From Desulfotomaculum sp. (GTDB taxonomy: Bacteria > Bacillota > Desulfotomaculia > Desulfotomaculales > Ammonificaceae), in NCBI GenBank assembly GCA_012961725.1, contig DTYU01000179.1, positions 1 through 13,114 on the forward strand: a stretch of 13,114 nucleotides of DNA, in the 5' to 3' direction. The first letter of the stretch is position 1; every line of letters starts with the position of its first letter. The position numbers and the translations under genes were made by a program. The notes below the pieces were generated by a model that saw nothing but the letters and a program-made list of their open reading frames with translations, ran no database searches and was not told the origin of the DNA. Positions 12,290 through 13,114 of the stretch are shown here, in pieces.

Positions 12290-13114
12290 ATGGACAGGAT
12301 ACACCTTTTGGGGGCGGCAGTCGATCCCCTGACACTGAGTCAAACCGTGGACCGGGTGGCGGAACTGGTCACCCGCGGCGGCGCGCACCAGGTGGTGACG
12401 TTGAACCCCGAGTACCTCTACCGTGCACAGCAGGAGAGGCACTTGCTTGATATTGTCCGGGCAGCCTCTTTGGTTACGGCAGACGGGGTCGGCATCCTTT
12501 GGGCTGCGCGGGTATCCGGGCTTGAGCTGCCGGAGCGGGTGACCGGCATAGACCTGATGCTGGCGTTGTGTAAACGAGCCGCGGCCGAAGGCTGGCGCAT
12601 TTTTCTTTTGGGAGGAAAACCGGGGGCGGCTGAAAAGGCGGCATCCAGGCTGACGGTCCTTTTCCCGAAGCTGGTAGTGGCGGGTACGTACCACGGTTAT
12701 TTTACCGGCGGACAAGAAACGGCGGTGCTGGAGAAGATAAGGACGGCTCAACCTCACATCCTTTTTGTCGGTCTCGGTGCACCCAAACAGGAGGAGTGGA
12801 TTTACAAACACAAGCCGCTTTTGGGTGTCCCGGTGGCCGTAGGCGTGGGAGGCAGTTTCGATGTTTTGAGCGGGCGGGTGAGGCGGGCGCCGGTCTGGAT
12901 GCGACGGCTCGGTTTGGAATGGCTCGGCAGGTTGATTCACGAACCCCGGCGGTGGCGGCGGATGCTGGTACTGCCACGGTTTGCGTTTATGGTATTGCGT
13001 CAGCAGAAATCCGTGATCAGGAGTCAGAGGTCGGAGGGTATGGGGGCGGATAAGGAGTCGTCTGAGAAGAATTCGCGCAGTGAGTTCCGGCAACGGGAGA
13101 TGCTTAATTCAAAA
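12290..13114 (+). CDS. tagA: WecG/TagA/CpsF-family glycosyltransferase (stop beyond window)
   Basis: Enzymes of this family (GT26) add N-acetylmannosaminyl or similar residues from a UDP-sugar to a lipid-linked GlcNAc, for teichoic acid or other surface polymers, at the inner face of the membrane. The frame is open from ATG 12290 for 275 codons to the window end. Motifs: Thr37 in VVTLNPEY and Asp65 in TADGVG (the catalytic pair described for TagA), FLLGGKPGAAEKA, the signature VGLGAPKQEEW, and VGVGGSFDVLSG. They are followed by the basic, amphipathic C-terminal appendage (APVWMRRLGLEWL, RRWRRMLVLPRF) that docks the enzyme to membrane. The family normally ends soon after this, near 240-245 residues; here a polar tail continues and may derive from a repeat (see 13013-13037). 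The start has little ribosome-site support and may be coupled to a short upstream ORF. Confidence 0.9.
   Translation, partial: MDRIHLLGAAVDPLTLSQTVDRVAELVTRGGAHQVVTLNPEYLYRAQQERHLLDIVRAASLVTADGVGILWAARVSGLELPERVTGIDLMLALCKRAAAEGWRIFLLGGKPGAAEKAASRLTVLFPKLVVAGTYHGYFTGGQETAVLEKIRTAQPHILFVGLGAPKQEEWIYKHKPLLGVPVAVGVGGSFDVLSGRVRRAPVWMRRLGLEWLGRLIHEPRRWRRMLVLPRFAFMVLRQQKSVIRSQRSEGMGADKESSEKNSRSEFRQREMLNSK
13013..13037 (+). repeat. Short tandem TCAG-type repeat inside the 3' part of the glycosyltransferase gene
   Basis: ATCAGGA, GTCAGAG and GTCGGAG follow each other in imperfect tandem just after the codons for the family's normal C-terminus. Runs of this GGAGTCAGAGG kind are common intergenic repeats in some Firmicutes, as I recall. 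Reading through one would explain the unusual hydrophilic tail of the encoded protein. Confidence 0.35.

Noticed and set aside
12227..13093. 288-residue minus-strand frame at the right end
   Set aside because: It is the antisense of the WecG/TagA-family gene, which carries all the family motifs on the plus strand. The translation is Pro/Arg/His-rich with no recognisable domain.
1..13114. CRISPR arrays, tRNA/rRNA genes, transposases, prophage or toxin-antitoxin/defence genes
   Set aside because: I looked for regularly spaced repeats, tRNA-like cloverleaf ends and mobile-element or defence motifs on both strands and saw none.

Overview
The window looks like chromosome from an anaerobic, endospore-forming, sulfite/sulfate-reducing Firmicute of the Desulfotomaculum/Pelotomaculum/Desulforudis kind. 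Three lines support this. A dsrMKC module points to dissimilatory sulfur reduction. A sleB-ypeB pair is specific to endospore formers. The sequence is fairly GC-rich with strong AGGAGG-type ribosome sites and frequent TTG/GTG starts. Genus cannot be fixed from the sequence alone.

Layout. Bases 1 to about 100 are AT-rich and encode a piece of a beta-hydroxyacid dehydrogenase that does not belong with the rest; this is probably an assembly chimera. Next come a membrane-anchored peptidase-MA-type protein that has lost its HExxH segment (132-875) and, directly abutting it, murA (876-2207). After a 394-base gap with no convincing gene comes the sulfur-respiration block: a 2[4Fe-4S] ferredoxin (2602-2787), dsrM (2852-3613), dsrK (3636-5093) and dsrC (5200-5517), closed by a strong terminator (5544-5582). 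Downstream are a CbiA/DsrN-family amidotransferase (5644-7074) and endonuclease V (start best placed at 7133), then a second terminator (7914-7945). A structured leader (7991-8045) precedes the germination operon sleB-ypeB (8083-10173). A terminator at 10187-10228 separates ypeB from a convergent HEAT-repeat gene (10289-10834, minus). That gene and a heme-O-synthase-type prenyltransferase (11113-12036) diverge, each with a good sigma-A-type promoter. The window ends in a WecG/TagA-family glycosyltransferase (12290-13114) whose stop is outside the window.

How the genes work together. DsrM (membrane heme b, quinol side) and DsrK (HdrD-like Fe-S catalytic subunit) are expected to reduce the DsrC trisulfide made by the DsrAB sulfite reductase. 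DsrA/B, DsrJ/O/P and DsrD are not in this window. The CbiA-type enzyme beside dsrC may be the siroheme amidase DsrN rather than a cobalamin enzyme. MurA, WecG/TagA and SleB/YpeB are cell-wall and spore genes. Nothing here is clearly a new biological system. The observations most worth checking are the edge chimera, the loss of the metalloprotease motif, the compact ferredoxin-DsrMK-DsrC arrangement with a DsrN candidate, the structured leader before sleB, and the palindromic repeat and leader ORF before the glycosyltransferase gene.
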